In this document: positions 46,552 to 56,078 of the stretch, piece after piece | How the letters are laid out: every line of letters starts with the position of its first letter | Numbering within the stretch: the first letter of the stretch is position 1 | Assembly (NCBI RefSeq): GCF_900113705.1 | Contig: NZ_FOQI01000002.1 | Location: 355,586-419,585, forward strand | From: Collimonas sp. OK307 | GTDB taxonomy: Bacteria; Pseudomonadota; Gammaproteobacteria; Burkholderiales; Burkholderiaceae_D | DNA: 64,000 nt | Direction of reading: 5' to 3' | Made by a program: the position numbers and the translations under genes | The notes under the pieces: generated by a model | What the model saw: only the letters and a program-made list of their open reading frames with translations | Database searches by the model: none | Told to the model about the DNA's origin: nothing

Positions 46552-47346
46552 ATGAAACGTACCGCAATCAAAGCAGCATCCCTCATATTGACCGTATTGG
46601 CTTTGAGCGGTATCAGCGCATGCAGCAAGCATGAAGACAAACCTGCTGCGAGTGCGGAGATCAAAGAATATGTGGTCGGCACCGGCGCTACCTATGCTCC
46701 TTTCGAATACGAAAACGAGCACAAGGAACTGGTCGGCTTCGATATCGATGTGATGAAGGCGATAGCGCAAAAAGAGGGCATGCAAGTCAAATTCATCAAT
46801 ACCCCGTTCGACGGTATTTTCACCGCGCTGGCGCAGGGCGACCGTGACATCATCATGTCCGGCCTGACAATTACCGAGAAGCGCAAGCTGACTGTTGATT
46901 TCTCAGATCCTTATTTTGAAGCCGGCCAGGTTATCGTGGTGCCGCTCGATTCGAAAATCCAGAAGATTGACGACCTGAAGCCGGTGAAGGTTGGCGTCTT
47001 GCAAGGCTCCACCGGCGACGACATGATGCAGAAACTGCTGGGTGACAGTAATGCCAACATCAAGCGTTTTGAATCGAGTGCGTTGGCCATGAAAGAATTG
47101 GAAACCGGCGGCGTCAGCGCGGTCGTTGCCGACAAGGGTGCGGTGGTGCATTACCTGTCGAACAACCAGGTAAAGGGAATCCGGATCGTGACAGACGAGA
47201 ATTTTCCAAAAGAGTTTTTTGGTATCGCAGTGAAAAAGGGTGATACCGCATTGCTCGGGAAAATCAATCAGGGCCTGGCCGCGATCAAGGCTGACGGCAC
47301 CTACGACAAGCTTCATGCGCAATATTTCGATGCCGTCGCTAAATAA
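46552..47346 (+). CDS. Amino-acid-type ABC transporter substrate-binding lipoprotein (orphan)
   Basis: A 264-residue periplasmic binding protein of the polar amino acid family. The signal peptide ends in a lipobox-like LSGISAC, so lipid attachment at Cys 24 is likely. The GATYAPFEYENEHKELVGFDID pattern is typical of family 3. No permease or ATPase gene is near. Position after liuE suggests a branched-chain or related ligand, but the sequence family mostly binds basic or polar amino acids. Confidence 0.85.
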   Translation: MKRTAIKAASLILTVLALSGISACSKHEDKPAASAEIKEYVVGTGATYAPFEYENEHKELVGFDIDVMKAIAQKEGMQVKFINTPFDGIFTALAQGDRDIIMSGLTITEKRKLTVDFSDPYFEAGQVIVVPLDSKIQKIDDLKPVKVGVLQGSTGDDMMQKLLGDSNANIKRFESSALAMKELETGGVSAVVADKGAVVHYLSNNQVKGIRIVTDENFPKEFFGIAVKKGDTALLGKINQGLAAIKADGTYDKLHAQYFDAVAK

Positions 47347-47357
47347 GGTAGTTTCAA

Positions 47358-47840
47358 ATGAATATACTTCCTGACAGTGCCCAACGCGTTGCCGATCTGC
47401 TGACGGCAATGGGGCATGACAAGCAAGTCGTCATGTTGCCGGAAACCGGCAAGACATCCGCCGAGGCCGCTGCCGGGCTCGGTTGCAGTGTTGCCGAAAT
47501 CGCCAAGTCGATTGTATTCAGGCGCTTGACCGATGACGCCGCCGTGATGGTGGTAGCCAGCGGCAGCAATCGCGTCGATGAAACCAAGGTGGCGGCGCTT
47601 GTCGGTCCACTGGGGAAGGCCGATGCGCGTTTCGTCAGGGAGCGTATCGGTTATGCCATCGGTGGCGTTTGCCCTATAGGCCACCTCGGCAAGACGGTAA
47701 TGCTGATAGACCAGGATCTGCTGGAGCTTGGCAGCGTCTGGGCTGCGGCAGGGCATCCGCACGCGGTCTTCAACCTGACGCCGCAGCAACTGGTGACGAT
47801 GACTGCGGCGCCGGTTGCCGATGTCGCGCTGCGTGCCTAA
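47358..47840 (+). CDS. YbaK/aminoacyl-tRNA deacylase-domain protein
   Basis: A 160-residue single-domain protein of the YbaK/EbsC/ProX superfamily that hydrolyses mischarged tRNA, often Cys-tRNA(Pro) or Ala-tRNA(Pro). The conserved lysine appears in AEIAKSIVFR near 49, and the GxxPxG-type motif in GGVCPIGH near 105. No synthetase is attached. It lies between the binding-protein gene and the DUF1289 gene, same strand. Confidence 0.88.
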   Translation: MNILPDSAQRVADLLTAMGHDKQVVMLPETGKTSAEAAAGLGCSVAEIAKSIVFRRLTDDAAVMVVASGSNRVDETKVAALVGPLGKADARFVRERIGYAIGGVCPIGHLGKTVMLIDQDLLELGSVWAAAGHPHAVFNLTPQQLVTMTAAPVADVALRA

Positions 47841-47861
47841 GTTGATTGTTTCGAGCAAGTC

Positions 47862-48062
47862 ATGACTGACCATGGTGACGACAGCGTTATTGCTGATCAT
47901 ACTGCCTCACCTTGCATCAACGTTTGCGTCATGAACGTCGACAGCGGTTGGTGTGAAGGCTGTTGGCGAACTCTGGATGAAATAGCCGCCTGGTCGGACG
48001 CCACCGATGAGCAGAAACGCAGCATCTGGCAGCACATCTTGCTACGCCGGGAGACCCGATGA
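47862..48062 (+). CDS. DUF1289 family small protein
   Basis: A 66-residue protein with the DUF1289 signature: SPCINVCVM (about 16-24), a four-Cys cluster (C18, C22, C30, C33) in SGWCEGCWRTLDEI, and a basic tail. The Cys pattern suggests a bound metal or cluster; the function is unknown. It overlaps the MBL hydrolase gene by four bases (ATGA). Confidence 0.88.
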   Translation: MTDHGDDSVIADHTASPCINVCVMNVDSGWCEGCWRTLDEIAAWSDATDEQKRSIWQHILLRRETR

Positions 48063-48976
48063 CCGCCCCATCGTTACCGCCGACCATGCGTGTGCTGGAG
48101 CGCGGCTGGCTGTCGTCCAACAACATCCTGTTCCTGGGCCGCGAACAAACGGCGCTGGTCGATAGCGGCTACCTGAGCCACGCGGCGCAAACAGTGGCGC
48201 TGGTGGCGCACGGCTTGCAAGGGCGGCCGCTGGACCGCTTGCTGAATACCCACCTGCATTCAGATCATTGCGGTGGCAACGCGGCTTTGCAGCAAGCGTG
48301 GCGCTGCCATACATCGATTCCAGCCGGACAAGCCGAACAGGTACGTAACTGGGACCGGGATGCACTGACTTACAACGGCACCGGTCAGCAATGCGCGCCT
48401 TTCAGTTTCGACGATACCTTGCAATCCGGTGACTTGCTGACGCTTGGCGACATGCAATGGCAGGTGTTGGCAGCGGCCGGCCATGATCCGCATTCCCTGA
48501 TTTTTTATTGCCAGGAGCACGGCATCCTGATTTCCGCCGACGCCTTGTGGGAAAACGGGTTCGGCGTGATTTTTCCTGAACTGGATGGCGAATCGGGTTT
48601 TGCCGAGGCGCGGGCGACGCTGGAATTGATCGCCACGCTGGATGTACGCCTGGTGATTCCAGGCCATGGCAATCCATTCAGCGGTATCGCCGCGGCGCTC
48701 GATACGGCCTTTTCACGACTCGACTATCTGGCCGCCGATCCGCAACGCAACGCGCAGAACGCAGTCAAGGTTTTGCTGAAGTTTTTGCTGCTGGAACGGC
48801 AACAGATCAAATTGACAGACGTACCGCCGATGCTGGCCAGCCTGCCCTTGGTGGCGGCGACCAACCGCCGTTATCTGCAACGCAGCGAAGCCGACCTGAG
48901 CGAGTGGGCGGTGGCGCAACTGGTACGTGCCGGAGCCGCCGAAGTACGTGACGGCTTCTTGTACAACCGACATTAA
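48059..48976 (+). CDS. Metallo-beta-lactamase-fold hydrolase
   Basis: A 305-residue MBL-fold enzyme with the metal motif NTHLHSDHCGG (about 65-75), a further His in AAGHDPHSL near 143, an Asp in LISADALWENGFGV near 160, and a late His in VIPGHGNP near 202. The C-terminal half is helical. Substrate unknown. It overlaps the DUF1289 gene and is probably in one operon with it and the YbaK gene. Confidence 0.9.
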   Translation: MTAPSLPPTMRVLERGWLSSNNILFLGREQTALVDSGYLSHAAQTVALVAHGLQGRPLDRLLNTHLHSDHCGGNAALQQAWRCHTSIPAGQAEQVRNWDRDALTYNGTGQQCAPFSFDDTLQSGDLLTLGDMQWQVLAAAGHDPHSLIFYCQEHGILISADALWENGFGVIFPELDGESGFAEARATLELIATLDVRLVIPGHGNPFSGIAAALDTAFSRLDYLAADPQRNAQNAVKVLLKFLLLERQQIKLTDVPPMLASLPLVAATNRRYLQRSEADLSEWAVAQLVRAGAAEVRDGFLYNRH

Positions 48977-49109
48977 ATCGGTCTGCGATGCTTGGTAGGC
49001 AGGGATGATCCCAGCTGGGCTTTAGAGGACAAAATCTAGCACGATCGTACTTTTTTGTTTCCCTTTCCCTCTATAATCAAGCTCTTCATACCCAATACAA
49101 GAGGTCGTT

Positions 49110-50069
49110 ATGGCATTGCCCGTTGCGTTGCAAAACCTGAGCCTTCCCGTCATCGGTTCGCCGATGTTCATCGCTAGCGGCCCGGCCCTGGTAGCCGCGC
49201 AATGCAAGGCAGGTATCGTTGGTTCGTTCCCGGCCCTTAACGCCCGTCCCGCGGAATTGCTGGATGTCTGGCTGACAGATTTACAGGCGGAACTGGCTGC
49301 ATACAAGGCAGCGCATCCTGACGCAAAAATCGGGCCGATTGCTGTCAACCAGATCGTCCATCAATCAAACGACCGCCTGGCGCATGACGTCGCCGTCTGC
49401 GTCAAGCACCGGGTGCCGATCATCATCTCCAGTCTGCGCGCGCCGCCACCGGAAATGATGGATGCGATCCACAGTTACGGCGGCATCGTGCTGCATGACG
49501 TGATCTCGATCCGCCATGCGCAGAAGGCGCTGGAAGCGGGTGTCGACGGCTTGATCCTGGTGGCGGCCGGCGCCGGCGGTCATGCCGGGCCCCTGTCGCC
49601 GTTCGCACTGGTGGGCGAAGTACGTAAATTCTTCAAGGGACCGATCGCCTTGTCGGGCGCAATCGCCACCGGCGACGCGATCCTGGCAGCGCAAGCGATG
49701 GGCGCTGACTTCGCCTACATCGGTTCGCGCTGGCTGGCGACCAAGGAAGCCCATGTCGACGATGCTTATCGCCAGGCGATTGTGGAATCGACAGCCGCCG
49801 ACGTGGTGTACACCAACCTGTTCACCGGCGTGCATGGCAACTACCTGAAAAAATCCATCGTGAATGCCGGTCTCGATCCTGAAAATTTACCGGAAGCCGA
49901 TAAATCGAAGATGAATTTCGGTTCGGGCGGTACCGGCGCCAAAGCCTGGCGCGATATCTGGGGCGCAGGCCAGGGGGTCGGCCTGATGGACGACGTGCCG
50001 AGCGTGGCGCAGATGGTGGATCGCTTGCAGACTGAATATCAAGCTGCGCGCCAGCGTTTGGCACTGTAA
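49110..50069 (+). CDS. Nitronate monooxygenase family protein
   Basis: A 319-residue FMN TIM-barrel protein of the 2-nitropropane dioxygenase family. PVIGSPMFIASGP near the N-terminus, the GAGGHAG loop (about 155-161) and GAIATGDAILAAQAMGADFAYIGSRW (about 190-215) are typical. Members oxidise propionate-3-nitronate or act as FMN-dependent reductases. It is a single gene, convergent with the alpha/beta hydrolase gene. The specific function is uncertain. Confidence 0.88.
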   Translation: MALPVALQNLSLPVIGSPMFIASGPALVAAQCKAGIVGSFPALNARPAELLDVWLTDLQAELAAYKAAHPDAKIGPIAVNQIVHQSNDRLAHDVAVCVKHRVPIIISSLRAPPPEMMDAIHSYGGIVLHDVISIRHAQKALEAGVDGLILVAAGAGGHAGPLSPFALVGEVRKFFKGPIALSGAIATGDAILAAQAMGADFAYIGSRWLATKEAHVDDAYRQAIVESTAADVVYTNLFTGVHGNYLKKSIVNAGLDPENLPEADKSKMNFGSGGTGAKAWRDIWGAGQGVGLMDDVPSVAQMVDRLQTEYQAARQRLAL

Positions 50070-50106
50070 TTCAGTACAGCGCGGGCACTAAGTGTCCAGG
50101 CAAAAC

Positions 50107-50859
50107 CTAGGTTGATCCGATGACGATGGCTGTCAGCCAATCGGACAAAATCTGTAACAGTTGCGCTGGCTTTTCCAGCGGCGTCATATGCCCGCAGTCT
50201 TCGATCACCACCATGCTGGCGGCAGGAATCCGGGACGCCATCAGCTGTGCTTCGGCGATGCTGCTGAGCTGATCGTTACTGCTGGCGACAATCAACGTCG
50301 GGCAGCCGATGTTTTCCAGTTCGGCGTAACCATCGCTGCGTAGCGCCGACAACTGGCGGATGAAGACTTCCTTGCCGTTACGCAGCGCCATCGCCTGCAG
50401 TCGATCCAGCAGCACCCGGTCATGGGCGCGATCCGGATGCAGCGACGAGGCCAGCGCGCGGCTGGTCAAACCCTTGAACGGCACTTGCCTGGCCAGTTCC
50501 AGTTGCATCCGGTTGCCGGCAATTTCACGCGGATCCTGCTGGCGCGCGGAAGTATTCAGCAACGCCAGCGCGATTACCCGTTCCGGTGCCCGCTGCATGA
50601 TCGCCTGCGCCACGTAGCCACCCATCGAGAATCCGATCAGGACGAAGCGAGGCGGTGCGTTCTGCAAGACGCGCGTAGCCATCGCGCTGATCGAGTCATC
50701 CTGGCCGAGATCGCCGAAATGCAGCTGGCCCAGCTGTGCCAGGCCGTCGCGCATATCGTCCCACAGGGTTTGATCCAGCATGAAGCCTGGCAGCAGCAAC
50801 AGCTGAGGCAGGCTGCGATCGTGGCGATCGTGACTATGGTGGCTCAAAGGCTGCGTCAT
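50107..50859 (-). CDS. Alpha/beta hydrolase
   Basis: A 250-residue cytoplasmic alpha/beta hydrolase. The nucleophile elbow GFSMGG is near 80, the acid in SSNDQLS near 195, and the His in EDCGHMTPLEKP near 222. Similar to esterases and 3-oxoadipate enol-lactonase-like enzymes; the substrate is unknown. Its start overlaps the stop of the upstream META gene by one base (TAATG), so the two are coupled. Confidence 0.88.
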   Translation of the reverse strand: MTQPLSHHSHDRHDRSLPQLLLLPGFMLDQTLWDDMRDGLAQLGQLHFGDLGQDDSISAMATRVLQNAPPRFVLIGFSMGGYVAQAIMQRAPERVIALALLNTSARQQDPREIAGNRMQLELARQVPFKGLTSRALASSLHPDRAHDRVLLDRLQAMALRNGKEVFIRQLSALRSDGYAELENIGCPTLIVASSNDQLSSIAEAQLMASRIPAASMVVIEDCGHMTPLEKPAQLLQILSDWLTAIVIGST

Positions 50860-51605
50860 TATTTCTTAACCACTTCCTGTTCCACTACCATGTCGAGGGT
50901 CCACTTGATGGAGCTGGCGTCGGCTGGCGGGTTGGCGACTTGCTCTTCCAGAATCCGCAGGCGGTAAGCGATACCGGGTTCAAAATTGAAACCCTGGATG
51001 TTGCCGTACCAGAGCTGCCAGGGATCTTCCTTGCGTTCGCGAATCTGCAGGCAGGTGGTGCGCATCACGCCGGCGCTGCAAGGTACTTTTTCCGATGCCA
51101 CATAGATGAACTTGATTTTTGCCGAGGCGCCCGGCTTTTCGCGCGCATGGAAACTCAGGGTTTGGCCATCCAGGGTTTTCATTTCCATCTGCTGGCCGTC
51201 GATCCTGTATTGATTCACCGCTTGCAATTTATCGAGGAAATCAGCTTCGAATTGCATTGCAGGCCCGGGGCAAGCCATGCGGGTTGTCACTGCCTGGACG
51301 ATCGTCAACTGGCCGGGCCCGCGCACCGAGTACGGTGCCGAGAACTGGTTACAGCCGGCACGGCCGCTGACTCTTCCCTGGCCTTTTTCCTGAGCGAAAT
51401 TCAAGATCACCGGCTCGCCGTTGTCGCCATGCGGCACGGTGTGCCCGGCCCAGCGCGTCAGTTCCCAGCGCGACGCGATGAGTGCTGCACCGTTGTCAGC
51501 CGTGGGTTGCGGGGGAGTGCCGGCGCAGGCGGCCAGGTTAAGACCGGCAGCGGCGCCGAGCGACAGGCAGCGGATCAGGGAACGTGGAAAAGCGGCAAGC
51601 GTCAT
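50859..51605 (-). CDS. META/DUF4377 domain lipoprotein
   Basis: A 248-residue exported protein. The signal peptide has a lipobox-like NLAACAG with the Cys near residue 27, so it is probably a lipoprotein. A META (HslJ-like) domain (about 45-145: GRAGCNQFSAPY and MACPGPAMQFE) is followed by a DUF4377 domain (about 155-235) with Cys pairs. The start ATG at 51605 (MTLAAFPRSL) is preferred to an upstream in-frame one. HslJ-like proteins have been linked to novobiocin resistance; the role here is unknown. It is coupled to the alpha/beta hydrolase. Confidence 0.85.
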   Translation of the reverse strand: MTLAAFPRSLIRCLSLGAAAGLNLAACAGTPPQPTADNGAALIASRWELTRWAGHTVPHGDNGEPVILNFAQEKGQGRVSGRAGCNQFSAPYSVRGPGQLTIVQAVTTRMACPGPAMQFEADFLDKLQAVNQYRIDGQQMEMKTLDGQTLSFHAREKPGASAKIKFIYVASEKVPCSAGVMRTTCLQIRERKEDPWQLWYGNIQGFNFEPGIAYRLRILEEQVANPPADASSIKWTLDMVVEQEVVKK

Positions 51606-51664
51606 GTGGACTCCATGCAAAGGGTTGGCGTACAAACGCAAGCGCATATTTTAGCGTAATGACA

Positions 51665-52828
51665 TCATTCCAGCCATCTGGCGCGGCTGGCCGCCAGTGC
51701 TACGGCGATGCACAGCACGCCGACCAGTGACAAGGCCGCAGGCAGGCCGAAGCCATGCGCCAGAAAGCCGATAAGCGGCGGGCCGATCAGGCCGCCGGTA
51801 TAACCCATGGTGGTGACGCCGGCCAGCGCGGTCGGGCCGTGGCGGCCGGCGGCGCTGAAGATAAAGGGGAAGATGGTGGCAACGCCGACGCCAGTCAGCG
51901 CAAAGCCGACGATAGCTATCGGGATTTGACTGGCAAGTAACGCGATCAGCATGCCGATACCCGCTAACAAGCCGCCACCGGCGACGACACGGCGCGCACT
52001 GAGTGCTTCCTTCAGTCTGTCGCCGACGATACGCGTCAGCAGCATCATGCCCGCAAAGAACGCAAAGGCCAGCGGCGCCACGCCGTCGCTGGCAAACAAG
52101 CGGTCCTTCATGTAGACCCCGCTCCAGTCGGCCACTGAACCTTCGACGATTGCGCCGCCAAAGGCCACCACGCCGAGCGCAATCAGCGGACCATGCGGTA
52201 GCGCAAAGTGTTTTTTGCCAGCGATATATTGCGGCCGGTCATTCGGCAAGGCGCGGTAGCACAGCCGCAGCGGAATCGCCACACATGCGGCGATCAGGCC
52301 GAAATGTACCAATGGTGCGATCTCCATGCCGGCAACGACGCTGCCGAGCAAGGCACCGGACAAGGTGCCGACGCAAAACCAGGCATGCAGCTGCGACATG
52401 ATCGAGCGCCCGGCGAGTTTCTCGGCTTCTGCGCCGAGCGTGTTAATCGCCACATTGAAGCAGCTGGAAAAAGCGCCCACGCAGAGCATTGCCAGCATCA
52501 GCAGCGGCAGCGTGGGCGCCAGTGCGAGGCAGGGAATGGAGAGCAACAGCATCAGGCCGGCATACCAGCTGGCGCGGCGCGCGCCGTAATGGCCTACCAG
52601 CCATGCGGCCAGTGGAAACGAGCCGACTGCGCCAATGCCGCCGCCTAGCAGGAACAGGCTGAGGCTGGCCGGATCCAGTTGCAGGTTATCGCGCAATGCA
52701 GGGATGCGTGAGACCCAGCTGGCGTAGATCACGCCCAGCAGCAGGAACAGCAGTGGCAAGGCCGCCCGGCGCATGGGGGTGATGACGACGACGTGAGCAG
52801 AGGCTGGTGATGCGATTGGGTTGGACAT
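51665..52828 (-). CDS. MFS transporter (YbjJ-like)
   Basis: A 387-residue inner-membrane protein with about 12 hydrophobic segments. The conserved loop between segments 2 and 3 is AWLVGHYGARRASW. The overall pattern resembles the YbjJ/FucP-like branch of the major facilitator family. Substrate unknown. It is a single gene on the minus strand, between hisC and the META gene. Confidence 0.88.
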   Translation of the reverse strand: MSNPIASPASAHVVVITPMRRAALPLLFLLLGVIYASWVSRIPALRDNLQLDPASLSLFLLGGGIGAVGSFPLAAWLVGHYGARRASWYAGLMLLLSIPCLALAPTLPLLMLAMLCVGAFSSCFNVAINTLGAEAEKLAGRSIMSQLHAWFCVGTLSGALLGSVVAGMEIAPLVHFGLIAACVAIPLRLCYRALPNDRPQYIAGKKHFALPHGPLIALGVVAFGGAIVEGSVADWSGVYMKDRLFASDGVAPLAFAFFAGMMLLTRIVGDRLKEALSARRVVAGGGLLAGIGMLIALLASQIPIAIVGFALTGVGVATIFPFIFSAAGRHGPTALAGVTTMGYTGGLIGPPLIGFLAHGFGLPAALSLVGVLCIAVALAASRARWLE

Positions 52829-52916
52829 TGCAGGAGGTGGTGAGAGCTTATGCAGACTGCACAGACAGCGGAACGATCATGGCTGACGGCGAGTCGTCAG
52901 CCATGATCCCGGACGA

Positions 52917-54005
52917 TCAGAAGTCGGCAGGCATGTCTTTCAGATGCAATTGCAAAGCATCCAGCAAGGTCTGGCAAGCCTCATCGGTACCCACCGTGAT
53001 GCGCAGGAACTGAGCAATGCGGGCGCTGCCGAAATGGCGCACGATGATGCCTTCGGCGCGCAGACGGGCTGCCAGCTTGGCGCCATCGTGGCGCGGATGG
53101 CGCGCAAATACGAAGTTGGCAGCCGACGGCAGCACGTCGAAACCGAGCGCAGTCAAGCCGCTAACCAGGTGCTGGCGGCTGGACATGACCGCCAGCCGGG
53201 TCTTGTCAAAGTGCGCCTGGTCCTTGATCGCCGCGGTAGCGCCGACGATCGCCATGCGGTCCAGCGGATAGGAGTTGAAGCTGTTCTTGACCCGTTCCAG
53301 CGCCGTGATCAGGTCCGGATGACCGATCGCAAAGCCGACCCGCAACCCGGCCAGCGAGCGCGATTTGGACAAGGTTTGCACCACCAGCAGATTGGGATAG
53401 CGAGCCACCAGCGGGATCGCGCTGTCGCCGCCGAAGTCGACATAGGCCTCGTCCACGATCACCACGCAGTCGGGCTGGCCGGCCACCAGCCGTTCCACTT
53501 CGGCCAAAGGCAGCAGGCAGCCGGTAGGGGCGTTCGGATTCGGGAAAATGATGCCGCCGGCGGGCGTGTTCAGATAATCGTCGACCCGCAGCGTAAAGTC
53601 CGCGGCCAGCGGCACCATCCGATGGGCGATCTGGTACAAGCCGCAATAGGTCGGATAAAAACTGTAGCTGATATCCGGGAACAGGATCGCTTGCTCGTGC
53701 TGCAGCAAAGCCTGGAACGCATGCGCCAGCACCTCGTCGGAACCGTTGCCGACAAATACATGGGCCGGTGTTATCCCGTGCGCGGCATTTTGTTCCGCCA
53801 GCGCCAGTTTCAGCGGCTCGGCATCCGGATTGGGATACAGCCGCAAGTTGTCGCCCAGTTCGGCGCTCATGGCCGCCAGCGCCAGCGGCGACGGACCGTA
53901 CGGGTTTTCATTGGTGTTGAGCTTGACCAGCTTGCTCAGCTTGGGTTGTTCGCCGGGGGTGTAAGGCGTCAGGCGGCTGACGATGGGACTCCAGAATTTG
54001 CTCAT
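52917..54005 (-). CDS. hisC: Histidinol-phosphate aminotransferase
   Basis: A 362-residue class I/II PLP aminotransferase. [15 protein letters not shown] near 35 and the Schiff-base lysine in [20 protein letters not shown] near 218 fit HisC, which makes L-histidinol phosphate from imidazole acetol phosphate. The start [18 protein letters not shown] is the family form; an upstream ATG (54059) adds 18 residues. It is a lone hisC, not in a his operon, so it may be a second copy with broader aromatic specificity. Confidence 0.9.
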   Translation of the reverse strand: MSKFWSPIVSRLTPYTPGEQPKLSKLVKLNTNENPYGPSPLALAAMSAELGDNLRLYPNPDAEPLKLALAEQNAAHGITPAHVFVGNGSDEVLAHAFQALLQHEQAILFPDISYSFYPTYCGLYQIAHRMVPLAADFTLRVDDYLNTPAGGIIFPNPNAPTGCLLPLAEVERLVAGQPDCVVIVDEAYVDFGGDSAIPLVARYPNLLVVQTLSKSRSLAGLRVGFAIGHPDLITALERVKNSFNSYPLDRMAIVGATAAIKDQAHFDKTRLAVMSSRQHLVSGLTALGFDVLPSAANFVFARHPRHDGAKLAARLRAEGIIVRHFGSARIAQFLRITVGTDEACQTLLDALQLHLKDMPADF

Positions 54006-54204
54006 TGTGTCGCTAAAAAAGGTAAGGGCTGAGGCTGCGCGGGTTGGCGAATCAGCCATATGGTAGCAAACCCGGCGCGGTCTGGCTGCTACCGGTGAAA
54101 TTACCGGTGTGGCGGTGCTCTGGCAATGACTTGATTTACATCAAAGTAAATTCCGGCGCATCCCCTTAAAGTGCATGTCGACATTGACGATATAGGAATG
54201 GAAA

Positions 54205-54825
54205 ATGAAGAAATCAGCATTGTTGGTCACCTTGGCAGGCGCATTGACACTGGGTTTTGTCGTTGGGGATGCCATGGCGCAAGAAAGTCCCTGGCAGGTA
54301 CGCGTGCGCGCCGATTACCTGAAGCCCGCAGATAAATCGGATCCGATTGGCGGTGTTGGCGCATCCGATCGTTTGCACGTCAATGACAAGACCATACCGG
54401 AAGTCGATATTTCCTACTTCTTTACACCAAACTGGGCGGCTGAACTGGTCTTGACCTATCCGCAGAAGCAGGATGTTTCGCTGGACGGGATAAAGATCGG
54501 CACGTTCAAGCATTTGCCACCGACGCTGACGATGCAATACCACTTCCTGCCGCAAGCGCAGTTCAGCCCCTATCTTGGCGCCGGGCTTAACTACACGCGC
54601 ATTTCCAGCGTCGATCTGCTGAATGGCGCAGGTGGCCTGGATAGCAGCAGCTGGGGTCTGGCATTGCAGGCCGGCCTTGATTACAAGCTGGATAAAAACT
54701 GGTCGTTGAACCTGGATCTGAAAAAAATGCAGATTCGCAGCGACGTATATGCGGGCGGTGAAAAAATCAGTCGCGTCAAGATCGATCCTTGGTTGATCGG
54801 CATGGGTGTCGGTTACCGTTTCTAA
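54205..54825 (+). CDS. OmpW-family outer-membrane protein
   Basis: A 206-residue eight-stranded barrel protein. The signal peptide is cleaved after AMAQ near residue 27. WQVRVRADYLKP starts the mature part. The OmpW signatures FTPNWAAELVLTYP and TMQYHF(L)PQAQFSPYLGAGLNYT are present, and the protein ends GMGVGYRF with the terminal Phe required for barrel insertion. It probably passes small hydrophobic molecules. It is a single gene with a terminator behind it. Confidence 0.93.
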   Translation: MKKSALLVTLAGALTLGFVVGDAMAQESPWQVRVRADYLKPADKSDPIGGVGASDRLHVNDKTIPEVDISYFFTPNWAAELVLTYPQKQDVSLDGIKIGTFKHLPPTLTMQYHFLPQAQFSPYLGAGLNYTRISSVDLLNGAGGLDSSSWGLALQAGLDYKLDKNWSLNLDLKKMQIRSDVYAGGEKISRVKIDPWLIGMGVGYRF

Positions 54826-54888
54826 GCAGGATTTGCGTGTTTGTTGTTTAAAGATCGATTGTTTCCTCAGGCCTTAAACAGGCTGTTG

Positions 54889-54923
54889 CGCGCCGGGTAT
54901 GAAACTGCCTGGCGCGTTTTTTT
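54889..54923 (+). terminator. Intrinsic terminator after ompW
   Basis: CGCGCCGGG and CCTGGCGCG pair over nine bases with one G-T wobble, followed by a T7 run. Confidence 0.85.
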
Positions 54924-54979
54924 CGGGGCTACTGGTAACATAGAGGACTCAGCACGCGGACCAGATCCGTGCAATTTCT

Positions 54980-55852
54980 ATGCGTTACAGGAGCCCGCCC
55001 TTGAATATACTAGCCGCCAATCAACTCTCTTCGATCTGGAGTTTTCTTCTTGAATCATCCTTGCACTATGGCCTGAACGCCGTGCTGGCCATTTTCACGC
55101 TGGCAGTCGGCTGGTGGCTGTCGTCGCGTTTCGCCAATGCACTTGACCGGGTGATGGCCCGCGCCAGCCTGGACGCCACCTTGCGTCCGGTGCTGCGCAG
55201 CGTGTTGCTGTGGCTGGTACGCCTGATCACGCTGGTCGCCGTGCTGGGCCAGTTCGGCGTACAGACCGCCAGTATCGTCGCCGTCCTCGGCGCGGCCGGC
55301 CTGGCGATCGGCCTGGCCTTGCAGGGAACTTTGCAAAACATAGCAGCCGGCATGATGTTGCTGTTCCTGCGACCGTTCCAGGTCGGCGAATACATCTCGA
55401 ATGGCAGCATCGAAGGCACTGTCGATGAAATCGGCTTGTTTGCGACCAAGCTGACCAAGGCTGACGGCATCTGCCTGTTCGCGCCGAACAATCAGTTGTG
55501 GAATAGCGCCCTGACCAACTTTAGCCGCAACAACACGCGCCGCATCGATATGCCGATCGGCATCAGTTACAAGGATGATCCGGCCGTTGCGATTAAAGCG
55601 TTGCAGAAACTGTTGATGGCAGACGATCGGATCCTGGCGACGCCGGCGCCGATGGTGGTTGTCACCGACCATGCCGAAAGCGCGGTCATGCTGAATCTGC
55701 GAGCCTGGACCACCACCTCCGAATACTGGGCGGTACGCTGGTCGATTGCGCAAAATGTTCAGGCAGCGCTGGCAGCCGTAAATTGCTCGATCCCGTTTCC
55801 GACGCGCGAATTGCTTATCACGCATGAGGCGGAAACCAAGATTGGTGGTTGA
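54980..55852 (+). CDS. MscS-family mechanosensitive channel
   Basis: A 290-residue small-conductance channel protein. Three membrane segments (about 25-45, 70-90, 97-120) are visible. The pore helix GAAGLAIGLALQGTLQNIAAGMMLLFLRPF is MscS-like with Gly/Ala packing, then the beta domain follows (about 130-200). It protects cells on hypoosmotic shock. An AGGAG site lies seven bases before a TTG at 55001 (seven codons in), so the real start may be that TTG; the ATG at 54980 has no clear site. Confidence 0.9.
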   Translation: MRYRSPPLNILAANQLSSIWSFLLESSLHYGLNAVLAIFTLAVGWWLSSRFANALDRVMARASLDATLRPVLRSVLLWLVRLITLVAVLGQFGVQTASIVAVLGAAGLAIGLALQGTLQNIAAGMMLLFLRPFQVGEYISNGSIEGTVDEIGLFATKLTKADGICLFAPNNQLWNSALTNFSRNNTRRIDMPIGISYKDDPAVAIKALQKLLMADDRILATPAPMVVVTDHAESAVMLNLRAWTTTSEYWAVRWSIAQNVQAALAAVNCSIPFPTRELLITHEAETKIGG

Positions 55853-56078
55853 TCGGCCGGTTTTTGATCTGATACTTGCTAAATTGAAACCTATAATAAT
55901 TTTGCATAAGTCTATGCCTAGATGGCATTAGATCGCTTTGCCAACTTTCGTTACAGTTCCGCTGCGCGGCGGCGCGTTCCCGAATGTTGAACTGCCGCGT
56001 GACTGCTTCCGGGTTTGAGTTTGAATTTGAACTGAACCTGGCGAGCGGTCCACAATTACCTACAAGATCAGGAGATAT

